Positions 20,539 to 29,587 of a DNA stretch of 41,644 nucleotides are shown in pieces. Made by a program: the position numbers and the translations under genes. Source of the stretch: Desulfobacteraceae bacterium (GTDB taxonomy: Bacteria; Desulfobacterota; Desulfobacteria; Desulfobacterales; Desulfobacteraceae). Location: contig JAAEMK010000303.1 of assembly GCA_024225635.1 (NCBI GenBank), positions 1 to 41,644 of the forward strand, written 5' to 3'. How positions within the stretch are numbered: position 1 is the first letter of the stretch; each line of letters starts with the position of its first letter. The notes beneath the pieces were generated by a model. The model saw only the letters and a program-made list of their open reading frames with translations. It had not been told where the DNA came from and made no database searches.

Positions 20539-20718
20539 ATGTTCCATATCCCGGTGAAGAATTAAATTTCCGATAATTAAAATCGGCCAACTATATCTGT
20601 ATTCTCCGTTCCTGTATAGGTTTTTATCCCGATTCTCCCCGGGGCGGTCATTGACAAGTGTTCGGTTTTCTGGCATATTTCCCCCTTTTTTATTACCTTT
20701 CTGGGAAATCCTGAGTCG

Positions 20719-23394
20719 ATGATACAATTGAAAAAAGGCCAGCGCTTCACAAGCGAAATGGAGCCGGAACTGGGGCTTGGCACCCTTGTTGAGAGTGATG
20801 CAAGGTCCCTTGCCATCAATTTTGCGGCCAGCAACTGCGTCCGGCGGTACACCGTGACCAACGCCCCCTTGAGACGGGTCCGGTTTGATGTGGGGGACAC
20901 CGTCATCTTTCGTGACAACACCACCATGGTGGTTGAAACCGTGGAGGAGGAGGACGGTCTTCTTTGCTACCGGGGCGGGGGCAGGAGCGTTCTTGAGCCG
21001 GATTTATCCGACGCCATGAGTGTTTCCGCACCCAGGGACCGGCTTTCCGCCGGCATGTTCGACCCGGTGGAGGCCTTTGACCTGCGGTTTGAGGCCAACC
21101 TTCTCAGGTACGAGCATGAACGCTCCGAGACCATGGGATTCATGGGGGGGCGGGTGGACCTGGTGCCCCACCAGTTTTATATTGCCGGCGAGGTGGCCGC
21201 CCGGCACGTGCCCCGGATTCTCCTGGCCGATGAGACCGGGCTTGGCAAGACCATCGAGGCCTGCCTGATCCTCCACCGGCTCCTGTTGAGCGAGCGGATC
21301 TCCCGGGTGGTCATCCTGGTGCCCGACGCCCTGGTTCACCAGTGGTTTGTCGAGTTCTACAGGCGGTTTAACCTTGTCTTCCGGATCTTTGACGAAGACC
21401 ATTGCCGGGATATGGAACGGTCCGAGCCCGGCGCAAATCCCTTTTTGTCCGACCAGCTGGTCCTCTGCTCCCTTGGGGGGCTGGCGGAGAACAAGCGTCG
21501 GCGGGCCCAGCTCATGGAAGCGGGATGGGACATGGTGGTGGTGGATGAGGCCCACCACGTGGAAGAGGGAAGCATGGCCTATTCCCTGTTGCAGGGGCTT
21601 GGCAGCCAGCAGACCGGGATGATGCTGTTGAGCGCCACCCCGGAACAGCTTGGCCGTCGGACCCATTTTTCCCATCTCAGGCTCCTGGATCCCGCCCGGT
21701 ACACCGATTTTGAGGCCTATCTTGCGGAGAGCCGGGCCTACCGGGAAACGGCCTCGGCCATGGACGATTTGATGGCCCTTGATGAGGATTCGCCTGAAAT
21801 GAGGGAGATGCTGGATTGCCACGGGCCGGGCCGGGCCGTTTTCCGGAATACCCGGGCCGTGATCAAGGGGTTTCCCGAGCGCCGGGGCATCCTTTATCCC
21901 CTGACCGTGGCCGGGGGGGACGATTCCGCTGCCGTTCGTGAAAAAATCCAGTGGCTTGTCACCCTGCTGAAAAAACGGGGCAATGACAAGGTGCTGCTGA
22001 TCTGCAGCGCCCCGGACACCGTGGCCCGGATCGAAACCGCCATCCGGGAGATCGTGTCCATCAAGATCTCCCTGTTTACAGAGACCATGACCATCATGCA
22101 GCGGGACAGGAGCGCGGCATGGTTTTCCGAACCCGACGGGGCACAGCTGATGATCTGCTCCGAGATCGGGAGCGAAGGGCGCAATTTTCAGTTTGCCCAC
22201 CATCTGGTGATGTTCGATCTTCCCGTCAACCCTGAACTTGTGGAGCAGCGGATCGGACGGCTGGACAGGATCGGCCAGCAGCACCCGATATCCATTCATG
22301 TGCCCTATGCCAAGGGCAGTGTCCAGGAGATCCTGGCCCGGTGGTACAAGGAGGGCGCGGGCATCTTTGAGAACAATATCAGCGGCATCCACCAGATCCA
22401 TAAACGGTTTGAACCGACCCTTGGAACCCTGTCAACCCAGTGTAACGGTGATCAGTGTAACGCTGGGGGAATATTCCCGGAGGAGGCGCTCAAGGGGCTG
22501 ATAGACCATACCCGCCGGTTTTCCCTGGAGATTTCCGAACAGCTTTCTTCAGGCCGGGACCGGCTGCTGGAACTCAACTCCTACCGGCCCGGTAAAGCCC
22601 GGGGCCTGGTCGACACCATCCGGTCCATGGATGGGGACACGGGGATAGACCGGTTCATGGCGAGGATGTTCAAGTTTTACGGCATTTCGCCGGAACCCGT
22701 CATGGATAGGACCTACAGGCTTGAGGTCTTCAATGCCTCGGAGGTTGAGTTCCCCGGCCTCAAGTCGGACGGGATGGTGGTGACCTTTGACAGAAAGGTG
22801 GCCGTGACCCGTGACGACATTGAATTCCTGACCTGGGACCATCCCATGGTGACCGGCGCCATGGAGCTGTTCCTCGGCAGCGACAACGGCAATGTCTCCA
22901 TTGCCGAGATCAGCGGCACCGGCGAGTTTCAGATTCTGCTGGAGTCGGTTTACGTCCTGGAGTGCATTGCGCCCAGGGAGCTTCACATAAACCGGTTCCT
23001 GGCAAGAACGCCCATACGGTGCCTGGTGGATCACACCCTTACCGACCTGACCCGGAAGCACCCGGCCAAGGCCCTCAACAAAAGGGTCTCCACCTGTGCA
23101 AAATCCTGGCTCGGACAGTTTCCCGAGATAAAGGAGAAGCTGCTGCCACAGCTTGTGGACGCCGGATTCAAACTTGCCGAAAAAGAAGCGGACCTGGCCA
23201 TAAACCTGGCCAAGGACGAGGTGATTCGCCTGGTAGGGGGCGAGGCAAGGCGGCTTGCCCGGCTCAAGGAGCGAAACCCTGCCATACGGGAGGATGAGAT
23301 CATGGCGGCCCGGGAGGAGGCCGAAGCCCTTTTGGCCCACATGGACACGGCAAGGCTAAGGCTCGATTCCCTCCGCCTCATCAAGGTGGATTGA
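20719..23394 (+). CDS. RapA-like SNF2-family helicase/ATPase
   Basis: This 891-residue protein has the layout of RapA, the SNF2-type ATPase that recycles stalled RNA polymerase: an N-terminal beta-rich region with KGQRF and a RVRF segment, Walker A as ADETGLGKTIE (about residue 171), DEAH at about 276-279, LLSATPEQLGRR, and motif VI QRIGRLDRIGQ near residue 510, then a long C-terminal region. E. coli RapA is longer (968) and reads ADEVGLGKTIE. It could be a diverged RapA or another SNF2 protein of that clade. It is transcribed away from the YkgJ-type gene and converges on cvfB. Confidence 0.85.
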   Translation: MIQLKKGQRFTSEMEPELGLGTLVESDARSLAINFAASNCVRRYTVTNAPLRRVRFDVGDTVIFRDNTTMVVETVEEEDGLLCYRGGGRSVLEPDLSDAMSVSAPRDRLSAGMFDPVEAFDLRFEANLLRYEHERSETMGFMGGRVDLVPHQFYIAGEVAARHVPRILLADETGLGKTIEACLILHRLLLSERISRVVILVPDALVHQWFVEFYRRFNLVFRIFDEDHCRDMERSEPGANPFLSDQLVLCSLGGLAENKRRRAQLMEAGWDMVVVDEAHHVEEGSMAYSLLQGLGSQQTGMMLLSATPEQLGRRTHFSHLRLLDPARYTDFEAYLAESRAYRETASAMDDLMALDEDSPEMREMLDCHGPGRAVFRNTRAVIKGFPERRGILYPLTVAGGDDSAAVREKIQWLVTLLKKRGNDKVLLICSAPDTVARIETAIREIVSIKISLFTETMTIMQRDRSAAWFSEPDGAQLMICSEIGSEGRNFQFAHHLVMFDLPVNPELVEQRIGRLDRIGQQHPISIHVPYAKGSVQEILARWYKEGAGIFENNISGIHQIHKRFEPTLGTLSTQCNGDQCNAGGIFPEEALKGLIDHTRRFSLEISEQLSSGRDRLLELNSYRPGKARGLVDTIRSMDGDTGIDRFMARMFKFYGISPEPVMDRTYRLEVFNASEVEFPGLKSDGMVVTFDRKVAVTRDDIEFLTWDHPMVTGAMELFLGSDNGNVSIAEISGTGEFQILLESVYVLECIAPRELHINRFLARTPIRCLVDHTLTDLTRKHPAKALNKRVSTCAKSWLGQFPEIKEKLLPQLVDAGFKLAEKEADLAINLAKDEVIRLVGGEARRLARLKERNPAIREDEIMAAREEAEALLAHMDTARLRLDSLRLIKVD

Positions 23395-23404
23395 TTACAT
23401 CTAT

Positions 23405-23462
23405 TCCTGGCCGCCCGCCCATTTCCGGTTTAACTGATGTCGTTTTCGGGTGGCGGCCAGGA
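23405..23462. terminator. Inverted repeat between rapA-like gene and cvfB
   Basis: An 11-base stem TCCTGGCCGCC/GGCGGCCAGGA surrounds a 36-base loop between two convergent genes, 10 and 19 bases from their stop codons. It could end transcription from both sides. Neither side has a T-run, so this is a placement-based call. Confidence 0.45.
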
Positions 23463-23481
23463 GTGTCGGCGGGTCGTCTGA

Positions 23482-24381
23482 TCAGGAGTGTTTTTTTGTC
23501 GCCGCGTCCCAGGGAGAGGGCTCCCTGGCGGCCTTGGGGGCTTCCCCGGGCTGTTCCACCAGGGCGATGCCGGTGTCGGTGATTTGAATGATCCTTTTTT
23601 TGTACAGCCCGCCGATGGTTCGCTTGAACTCCTTTTTGCTCATGGAGAACCGTTCCTTGATGGCGTCGGGGGAGCTCTTGTCGTTGAGGGGGATAAAGCC
23701 TCCCTCCTTTTCCAGGAGTTCGAGGACGCCTGCGGCGGAATCCGACACAGAGCCGTACCCGGGTTTTTTCAGGAGAAGATCGATCTTGCCGTCCTCCTTG
23801 ATGCGGTGGATGTACCCGGTTGTCCTCTCCCCCATTGAGAGTTCCCTGAAGGTATCGTTGCGGAACAGCATGCCCGTGTACCGGTTGTTGATGATCGCCT
23901 TGAAGCCAAGGGTGGTGATGTCGTAGATCATGAGATCCACCATCTCCCCCTGGGCGAGTTCTTCCAGGTTCTTATCCATGTGAAGGGATATTTTGCTCGT
24001 GGCATAGACCCGGTTGGTGCTTGTGTCAAGGCAGGCCTTTACGACAACCTTATCCCCCGGTTTCACCCGTTCCTGCATCTCCGATTTGGGCAGAAAGAGA
24101 TCCTTTTCAAGTCCCCATTCCAGAAAAGCGCCAAAGGGCTGGACATCCTTGACCTCGAGGCAGGCAAAGTCGCCCACCACGGCCAGGGGGGTGAGGGTGG
24201 TCGCAATGGGCCGATCCTCGGAATCGGTGTAGACAAACACCTGGATGGTATCCCCGGGTTCAAGACCCTCGGGGGCATATTTGGCCGGTAGCAGGACCTC
24301 GTCCTCCTTGGGATTGAGGTAAAAACCAAAATCCACCTTCCGTTCAACAACAAGTTCGTTATAGCTGCCGATTACTAGCAT
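23482..24381 (-). CDS. cvfB: CvfB-type S1 RNA-binding protein
   Basis: The 299-residue product matches the CvfB/YitL family: three tandem S1-like OB folds and a C-terminal winged helix. Visible landmarks are FYLNPKEDEVLLPAKY, a second S1 segment KDVQPFGAFLEWGLEKDLFLP, a third with GFKAIINNRYTGMLF, and the winged-helix stretch FSMSKKEFKRTIGGLYKKR. CvfB binds RNA and influences virulence factors in Staphylococcus; its role here is unknown. GGAGAATG precedes the ATG. The last 20 residues are a low-complexity tail. Confidence 0.9.
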   Translation of the reverse strand: MLVIGSYNELVVERKVDFGFYLNPKEDEVLLPAKYAPEGLEPGDTIQVFVYTDSEDRPIATTLTPLAVVGDFACLEVKDVQPFGAFLEWGLEKDLFLPKSEMQERVKPGDKVVVKACLDTSTNRVYATSKISLHMDKNLEELAQGEMVDLMIYDITTLGFKAIINNRYTGMLFRNDTFRELSMGERTTGYIHRIKEDGKIDLLLKKPGYGSVSDSAAGVLELLEKEGGFIPLNDKSSPDAIKERFSMSKKEFKRTIGGLYKKRIIQITDTGIALVEQPGEAPKAAREPSPWDAATKKHS

Positions 24382-24448
24382 TGTTTCATTCTCCAGAAAA
24401 TATTTAATTAGATCATTATAAGACAGAATAAAGGTTTGTAAAACCGAT

Positions 24449-24484
24449 AAAAACGGGGGCTCCGTTTCAGATCGGGCCCCGGAG
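24449..24484 (-). terminator. Terminator after the DUF3820 gene
   Basis: On the minus strand a GC-rich stem (GGGGC/GCCCC, with a GCTCCG/CGGAGC alternative) ends in CCCCCGTTTTT. It begins a few bases past the stop codon of the DUF3820 gene and fits a factor-independent terminator separating it from cvfB. Confidence 0.6.
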
Positions 24485-24488
24485 CGCG

Positions 24489-24722
24489 TTATTTCAGGGG
24501 CTTGAGCAGGTACTCGAGCCCGTTCACCTTGATCTCGTAGAGCATCTTCAGCATCTCACCGAGCTCTCCCTTGGGAAAGCCCTTCTGGGCAAACCACACC
24601 ACATAGGGCTCGGGAAGATCCACCAGGGGAAGATCCTTGTATTTCCCGAAGGGCATGGGGGTGCGGGCGATCTTGAGAAGCAGTGACGGATCCGGGATCG
24701 GGGACTGGTTGTGGTTCGTCAT
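24489..24722 (-). CDS. DUF3820 family small protein
   Basis: The 77-residue protein shows the DUF3820 core MPFGKYKDLPLVDLPEPYV followed by WFAQKGFPKGELGEMLKML and a leucine-rich end. It is soluble with no signal peptide. Members occur next to many genes and have no known function. GGAG lies 12 bases before the start, a long spacing. It sits between cvfB and the MATE gene on the same strand, 68 bases after the MATE stop, so it could be co-transcribed with that gene. Confidence 0.8.
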   Translation of the reverse strand: MTNHNQSPIPDPSLLLKIARTPMPFGKYKDLPLVDLPEPYVVWFAQKGFPKGELGEMLKMLYEIKVNGLEYLLKPLK

Positions 24723-24790
24723 GGTGGATGGTGTCTCCTGGGCGTTGTAAAAATAAGCTTCAGGCCGGCCCCCGGAGGGTCCGGCAACTA

Positions 24791-26212
24791 TTAAAAACGG
24801 TGATGGCCGCCATCCCGGAACTGTTTTTTGATATGCTTGCCGCTGACCCTGTAGAGGCGGGACGATAGCAACAGCCCGGAGATGGTGAGGCCCGCGATGA
24901 GGCTCAGCCAGAACCCCTTGGCTCCCAGTGCCGGCACCACAAGGTCGGTCATGGCAAGTACATAGCCCAGGGGCAGGGTGATGACCCAGTAGGCCGTGAA
25001 GGTTAACAGCAGGGTCATGTTGGCGTCCTTGTATCCCCGGAGCGCTCCCTGGGAGGTGGTCATGATGGCGTCGGAGACCTGGTAGAGGGCGCCGATTTTC
25101 AAGAGGGACACGGCAATGGCCGACACCTCGGGATCCTTGGTGTAGACGGCCACGATTTCATGGGAAAAGAGCCGGGTGAAGGCGAGGGTCAAAAGGGAGA
25201 TTCCCACGGCCAGGGCGCAGCCCATGATGCAGGCAAAACGTGCCGCTTCAGGGTCCTTCCGGCCGATGGCGTGTCCTGCCCGGATGGTGATGGACATGCC
25301 GATGCTCAAGGGAAAGGCAAAGACCAGGCCCGAATAGTTGAGGGTGATCTGGTGCCCGCCCACGATCAGTGGGCCCAGCACGCCTATGAACAGGGTGATG
25401 CAGGCGAAGATGCTGCATTCCATGAAGATGGTGGCGCCGATGGGCAGCCCCAGTTGCAGGATTTCCATGATCCCTTTTGCGGAGGGAAGCGACAGGGCTG
25501 AAAACACACCGGTCTTTCGGCATTTTTCGTTTACCAGGGTGTAGCCGAGGATGCAGATGAAAGAAACCCAGAAGGTCAGCCCGCTGGCATAGCCGCATCC
25601 GGCCCCGCCAAGTTCGGGAAGTCCCCATTTCCCGTGGATGAGGATGTCGTTGGCCACATAGTTGAAGGCCACGGTGATGACGGAGATCACCATCTGGGGT
25701 TTTGTGTCGCCAAGGCCTTCCACAAAGGATTTCAGGACAAAATAGCCGGCCACCGCAGGTAATCCCAAAGATAGACCGGCAATGTAGCCCTTGGCCACCG
25801 AAACCACCCCGCTGTCGAGTTTCATCATTCTAAGGACGGTGTCCGTGTGGCCGAAGACGGCAAAGAGGAGGGCGGCCAGCACAAGGCCGAGCCAGAGGGC
25901 CTGCTTCACCTTGGGGCCGGTTTCAGCCAGTTTGCCCGCTCCCGTGAGCTGGGCCGTGATGGGGGTGACCGCCATCATCACCCCGTTCAGGGCAATGATG
26001 CAGGGAAAGCCGATGCTTGCGCCCACAGCCGCCCCTGCAAGGGCTGTGTTGCTGTAATGGCCGGCCATCATGGTGTCTATGAATCCCACGGCTGAAACGC
26101 CGAGCTGGGTCACCAGCATGGGAAAGGCAAGCTTGATAATGGCCGCAAGCTCTCCCAGGTAATTGTGCCTGGTGGAAAGAGGGGATGCTATGGGTTGGGT
26201 CAGGGTTGTCAT
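24791..26212 (-). CDS. MATE family multidrug efflux transporter
   Basis: The 473-residue protein is a 12-helix MATE exporter, which uses sodium or proton gradients to expel organic cations. The twofold repeat is visible: an N-terminal half beginning LAFPMLVTQLGVSAVGFIDT with GHYSNTALAGAAVG, and a second half beginning LQLGLPIGATIFMECSIFA, with GHAIGRKDPEAA after it. It belongs to the NorM/DinF-like branch; substrate unknown. The ATG at 26212 has only a weak upstream site. It is transcribed toward the DUF3820 gene. Confidence 0.9.
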   Translation of the reverse strand: MTTLTQPIASPLSTRHNYLGELAAIIKLAFPMLVTQLGVSAVGFIDTMMAGHYSNTALAGAAVGASIGFPCIIALNGVMMAVTPITAQLTGAGKLAETGPKVKQALWLGLVLAALLFAVFGHTDTVLRMMKLDSGVVSVAKGYIAGLSLGLPAVAGYFVLKSFVEGLGDTKPQMVISVITVAFNYVANDILIHGKWGLPELGGAGCGYASGLTFWVSFICILGYTLVNEKCRKTGVFSALSLPSAKGIMEILQLGLPIGATIFMECSIFACITLFIGVLGPLIVGGHQITLNYSGLVFAFPLSIGMSITIRAGHAIGRKDPEAARFACIMGCALAVGISLLTLAFTRLFSHEIVAVYTKDPEVSAIAVSLLKIGALYQVSDAIMTTSQGALRGYKDANMTLLLTFTAYWVITLPLGYVLAMTDLVVPALGAKGFWLSLIAGLTISGLLLSSRLYRVSGKHIKKQFRDGGHHRF

Positions 26213-26282
26213 GGTTTACTCGTTTAATGTTGTTATGGTTGCTGGTTGAAAAATGGAGTCGGGGATTAAGGGTGCAAAAAAA

Positions 26283-26849
26283 TTAAAATACGTTGTGCTC
26301 GTGGAGTATCCTGATGCCGATGAAGATGAGAATGGCTCCTCCCAGAAGCTCGGCCTTTTTTCCCACCCTTCCCGATGAGAGAAACCGGTTGCCCAGGATC
26401 AGGCCGATCCAGGTGAAACAGAGGGCGACCACTCCGATGATTATTACAGGCAGAAGGATGGAAACCTTAAGTGCGGCCAGGCTGAATCCCACGGCCAGGG
26501 CGTCGATGCTTGTGGCAACCGAGAGAAGGACGAGCCTTGTTCCCCGGGTGGGGTCTTTCAATGGCTTGTCTTCATCTGTGTCAAAGGATTCTCGGATCAT
26601 GCCGGCACCGATCCACAGGAGAAGGAGAAAGGCTACCCAGTGGTCGTAGCGTTCGATATATGAAACCACGGCCCGGCCCGAGCACCAGCCGATCACCGGC
26701 ATCAGTGCCTGGAACAGCCCGAAATGCCAGGAGAGCCTGAATACGTGGCGGGCCGTGAGCCGCTTGATCTGGAAACCGGCTGTTACCGCAACGGCAAAGG
26801 CATCCATTGCCAGGGCAACGGCCAGGAAAATAATTGTTGGTATGTCCAT
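26283..26849 (-). CDS. mntP: Manganese efflux pump MntP
   Basis: The 188-residue, six-helix protein carries the two MntP signature helices with acidic residues, [15 protein letters not shown] and [13 protein letters not shown], at the expected separation. MntP exports Mn(II). The start at 26849 gives the family N-terminus; 15 upstream open codons are unlike the family. No yybP-ykoY manganese riboswitch is visible in the short upstream gap. The FetAB metal exporter genes start divergently about 200 bases away, so this may be a metal-homeostasis neighbourhood. Confidence 0.93.
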   Translation of the reverse strand: MDIPTIIFLAVALAMDAFAVAVTAGFQIKRLTARHVFRLSWHFGLFQALMPVIGWCSGRAVVSYIERYDHWVAFLLLLWIGAGMIRESFDTDEDKPLKDPTRGTRLVLLSVATSIDALAVGFSLAALKVSILLPVIIIGVVALCFTWIGLILGNRFLSSGRVGKKAELLGGAILIFIGIRILHEHNVF

Positions 26850-26912
26850 GTATCTATCGTTTAAAAGGTTTAAAACAGCCCTCCCATTTATCAAGTTTCA
26901 GAAGAAACAGCA

Positions 26913-27047
26913 ATGAAATTCGCCAGGGGATGGAAAATGGCCTTGACAGGGGCTGGCAAATTATATGTGATAAGCAAGTTTGGGCAGGAGATCCTGGCCG
27001 AGGCCGTTGCCAAGGCAGGAGAGCTTTTCCATGAAGTGGTCGATTAG
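26913..27047 (+). CDS. Small ORF directly upstream of fetA
   Basis: A 44-codon frame starts at ATG 26913 and ends at TAG 27045-27047, nine bases before the fetA start. The product begins MKFARGWKMALTGAGKLYV and ends in an amphipathic helix rich in Ala and Glu (EILAEAVAKAG). The fetA ribosome site GGAG directly follows its stop codon, so translation may be coupled. Codon use looks like that of neighbouring genes. The upstream site is weak (GAAGAAAC). I do not recognise the family. It may be a small FetAB accessory or a leader peptide. Confidence 0.5.
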   Translation: MKFARGWKMALTGAGKLYVISKFGQEILAEAVAKAGELFHEVVD

Positions 27048-27056
27048 GAGACGGTC

Positions 27057-27671
27057 ATGATCCGGATGGATAAAATAGATCTTGCCTTTGACGGCAGGGT
27101 GTTGTTCAGCAACTTTTCCCTGGCAGTGGAAAAAGGGGAGAAGGTGCTCCTCTCGGCCCCGTCGGGAAGCGGGAAGTCCTCCCTTGTGAAGATGATGCTG
27201 GGGTTTGTGCGGCCGGACAGGGGCAGGATTGTCATCGACGGCCGGGAGCTTTCCCGGAAAACCCTGTCCGCCTGCCGGGGGAAGATCTGCTATGTGAGCC
27301 AGGATGTGGACCTGAGGGATGAGGTGGTGGCGTCCTTGGTCACCGAGATTTTTTCCTACAAAAACAATCGTGACGCCCTTTATACCCCTGCCGTCCTTGC
27401 CCGTGAGATGGAGCGGTTCGACCTTGACAGCCAGGTGCTGGAGAAAAGGGTCGGCCGGCTATCGGGGGGAGAGCGCCAGCGCCTGGGGATGATCATCTGT
27501 CTGCTTTTGAACCGCCCGATCTGGCTTCTGGACGAGGTCACTTCGGCCCTGGACGAAACCCTGAAGCAACGGGTGATCCAGGCGGTGCTCAGCTCAGACA
27601 GGACTGCGGTGATCATTTCCCACGATGACCTATGGAACGCTTCAGGCGCCCTCAGGCGGATCGCCTGGTAA
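27057..27671 (+). CDS. fetA: FetA-type ABC transporter ATPase
   Basis: The 204-residue ATPase has Walker A APSGSGKSS (lysine 40), signature LSGGERQRLG and Walker B IWLLDEVTSALDE. Its short length and partner identify it as FetA, the ATP-binding half of the FetAB exporter, linked in E. coli to iron homeostasis and peroxide resistance. GGAG precedes the ATG. The permease gene fetB starts ten bases after its stop codon, so the two form one unit. Confidence 0.88.
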   Translation: MIRMDKIDLAFDGRVLFSNFSLAVEKGEKVLLSAPSGSGKSSLVKMMLGFVRPDRGRIVIDGRELSRKTLSACRGKICYVSQDVDLRDEVVASLVTEIFSYKNNRDALYTPAVLAREMERFDLDSQVLEKRVGRLSGGERQRLGMIICLLLNRPIWLLDEVTSALDETLKQRVIQAVLSSDRTAVIISHDDLWNASGALRRIAW

Positions 27672-27680
27672 GGAGAAAAC

Positions 27681-28451
27681 ATGGAGACCGGAACCGTGAC
27701 CTACGGCAGCCTCTGTTATCTTGTGGTGCTGCTCGTTCCCATTATTGCCGTCAATTGTAAATTAAGGATTTTTATCAATAAAAAGCTTGTCTGGGCCGTG
27801 TTTCGCATGGTGGTCCAGCTGAGCCTTGTGGGGTTGTTCCTGAAGTTTGTCTTTGAACTGGACAACCCCTTGATCAATATCGCCTATGTCTGCTGCATGA
27901 TCCTTGTGGCCGCCGTCTCCGGCATCAAGAGCTGTGACATGGAATGGGGCAGGCTCTTTTTTCCCATACTGGTCGCATTTGCCCTGCCAAGCCTGTTCAT
28001 GCTGCTTTACTTCAACATGTTTGTGGCCGATCTGGACCGCCTTTTGAACGCCAGGCACACCATTCCCATTGCCGGCATGCTCCTTGGCAACAGCTTGAGC
28101 AGCATTATCATCGGGGTGAACACCTTTTATAAAGGAGTCAGTGAGAACCGGAAAGAGTACCTCTACTCCCTGAGCCTTTCAAATTCCAGGGTCGAGGCCC
28201 TCATGCCTTATTTGAGGAAGGGGCTTCTTGCCGTGGCCAATCCCATGCTCGCCGGCATGGAAACCATCGGTCTTGTGGCGCTGCCCGGCATGATGACGGG
28301 CCAGATCCTGGGGGGCGCCCTTCCCATGACCGCCATCAAGTATCAGATCGCCATCATGCTGGCCATCTTCATTGTCCAGTATTTTGCCGTGATCCTCGCC
28401 ATCGTTCTCACATCCATACGCTCCTTTGACAGCTATGACCAGCTGATGTGA
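27681..28451 (+). CDS. fetB: FetB-type ABC permease (UPF0014)
   Basis: The 256-residue membrane protein has about seven hydrophobic segments and the UPF0014 signature ALPGMMTGQILGG near residue 200, after NPMLAGMETIGLV. This is FetB, the membrane half of the FetAB metal exporter. AAGGAGAAAAC precedes the ATG. The stop codon lies eight bases before the first copy of the GGGGACAGGCTTAGC repeat, so the 3' end of the transcript probably forms part of that structure. Confidence 0.9.
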   Translation: METGTVTYGSLCYLVVLLVPIIAVNCKLRIFINKKLVWAVFRMVVQLSLVGLFLKFVFELDNPLINIAYVCCMILVAAVSGIKSCDMEWGRLFFPILVAFALPSLFMLLYFNMFVADLDRLLNARHTIPIAGMLLGNSLSSIIIGVNTFYKGVSENRKEYLYSLSLSNSRVEALMPYLRKGLLAVANPMLAGMETIGLVALPGMMTGQILGGALPMTAIKYQIAIMLAIFIVQYFAVILAIVLTSIRSFDSYDQLM

Positions 28452-28459
28452 AAATCCCC

Positions 28460-28623
28460 GGGGACAGGCTTAGCTTATTGTTTTATTAATTTTTAGATTT
28501 AGAAAGAATCTCGCCAATATTCCAGGGGACAGGCTTAGCTTATTGTTCGTTTTATCGAGTCTCATGATTTAATTGGCAATAAGCTAAGCCTGTCCCCACT
28601 TGACGTAAGCTAAGCCTGTCCCC
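28460..28623. repeat. REP-like inverted repeat cluster, locus 1
   Basis: Four copies of a 21-base unit starting GGGGACAGGCTTAGCTTATT occur here: direct at 28460-28480 and 28525-28545, inverted at 28577-28597, and a shortened inverted copy at 28606-28623. Between them lies AT-rich sequence with TTAGATTT and AAAGAATCTC, shared with locus 2. The design resembles REP/BIME arrays mobilised by REP-associated tyrosine transposases; no such gene is in the window. The cluster fills the convergent gap between fetB and the rluA-type gene. Confidence 0.8.
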
Positions 28624-28636
28624 GCTTGATGGTATA

Positions 28637-29356
28637 TCAGCGGTCATTGTCAAGGAGCGTCTGGATCTCAGGGGGAATCGACCGGGAACGGATGGTGTGG
28701 GAAACCTTGTCCAGCACAAACTCAATGCTGAAGGAGTGGAGCCCCAGGCGATGAAAGTCCTGGTTCTCCCTTAAAAATGCCACGGAGCGCTTTGACCCGT
28801 ACCGCCGGTCACCGGTGACAGGGTGGCCGCCAAGCTTTGCATGGCGCCGGATCTGGTGCTTTCGGCCGGTGAGAAGCTCGATCTCCAGCAGGGCGTAGTG
28901 GGCGCTCTGGTCCAGGAGCTTGTACCGGGTTTCCGCCCGGACCCGTTTTCCCCGTCCCTTGGGATTGGTGCGGCCCCCCGCTTCCTTGGACAGGGGAGTG
29001 TCCCAGACCTGGACGGCGCCGGGGGCAAGGTCGAAATTGCCGTGGACAAGGGCGATGTAGGTCTTTTTCACCGCGCCTGTCTGAAAGAGGGTGGAGAGGG
29101 CGGAGAGGGTAGCCGGTTGTGTTGCCAGGAGGATCACGCCGCTGGTGTCCCGGTCCAGCCGGTGAACCGGGTGGATCTCAAACCCGCTGTCAATGCCGAG
29201 GGTGGTCATCAGCGCTTCATCGCCCCGGATCCGGGTGGCAAGGATCGAGAGCAGGTCGTGGCCGGGTTCGTTGTGAACGCTCATGCCAAAGGGTTTTTCA
29301 ACGCATAGCCAGCCTTGGCCGGTTTTCAGTATATCTATCGGATCAATTTGAGTCAT
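28637..29356 (-). CDS. RluA-family pseudouridine synthase
   Basis: The 239-residue protein isomerises uridine to pseudouridine in rRNA or tRNA. The catalytic motif is HRLDRDTSGVILLA with the conserved aspartate, preceded by VEKPFGMSVHNE and followed by LLTGRKHQIRRHAKLGGHPVTGD and RYG. There is no S4 RNA-binding domain at the N-terminus, so it resembles the short RluA/TruC branch; the exact target cannot be assigned. Repeat clusters sit on both sides, the nearer one 13 bases past the stop codon. Confidence 0.88.
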   Translation of the reverse strand: MTQIDPIDILKTGQGWLCVEKPFGMSVHNEPGHDLLSILATRIRGDEALMTTLGIDSGFEIHPVHRLDRDTSGVILLATQPATLSALSTLFQTGAVKKTYIALVHGNFDLAPGAVQVWDTPLSKEAGGRTNPKGRGKRVRAETRYKLLDQSAHYALLEIELLTGRKHQIRRHAKLGGHPVTGDRRYGSKRSVAFLRENQDFHRLGLHSFSIEFVLDKVSHTIRSRSIPPEIQTLLDNDR

Positions 29357-29467
29357 AGAGGCTTTTTCTTTCTGTTTTTTTATTTCTTCATGGTTAATAA
29401 CGCTTCAATTTTAACATACTTTGTGGGCGGGTGTGCAACCTAAATGCACCTAGCAACCCACATTCCC

Positions 29468-29543
29468 GGGGTCAGGCTTAGCTTATTGTTATATTAAGTT
29501 TTAGATTTATAAAGAATCTCATCAATAAGCTAAGCCTGACCCC
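29468..29543. repeat. REP-like inverted repeat, locus 2
   Basis: A perfect 21-base inverted pair (29468-29488 and 29523-29543), starting GGGGTCAGGCTTAGC, encloses a 34-base AT-rich loop containing TTAGATTT and AAAGAATCTC as in locus 1. The unit differs from locus 1 by T for A at the fifth base, compensated in the other arm. Degenerate GACCCC-type remnants continue to about 29600 and supply the stop codon of the MFS gene. Confidence 0.8.
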
Positions 29544-29587
29544 AGCTGACGTGACCCCATCTGGCGTATGACCCCAACTGGCGTGAG

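Noticed and set aside
21004-22401. A 465-codon open frame on the minus strand
   Set aside because: Antisense to the RapA-like gene; no motif, composition typical of an antisense shadow.
26850-26912. Manganese riboswitch (yybP-ykoY) before mntP
   Set aside because: The gap is only 63 bases to the small ORF and lacks any of the conserved loops.
28460-29543. CRISPR array
   Set aside because: Repeats are inverted, few and irregularly spaced, with no cas gene; the layout fits REP-like repeats.
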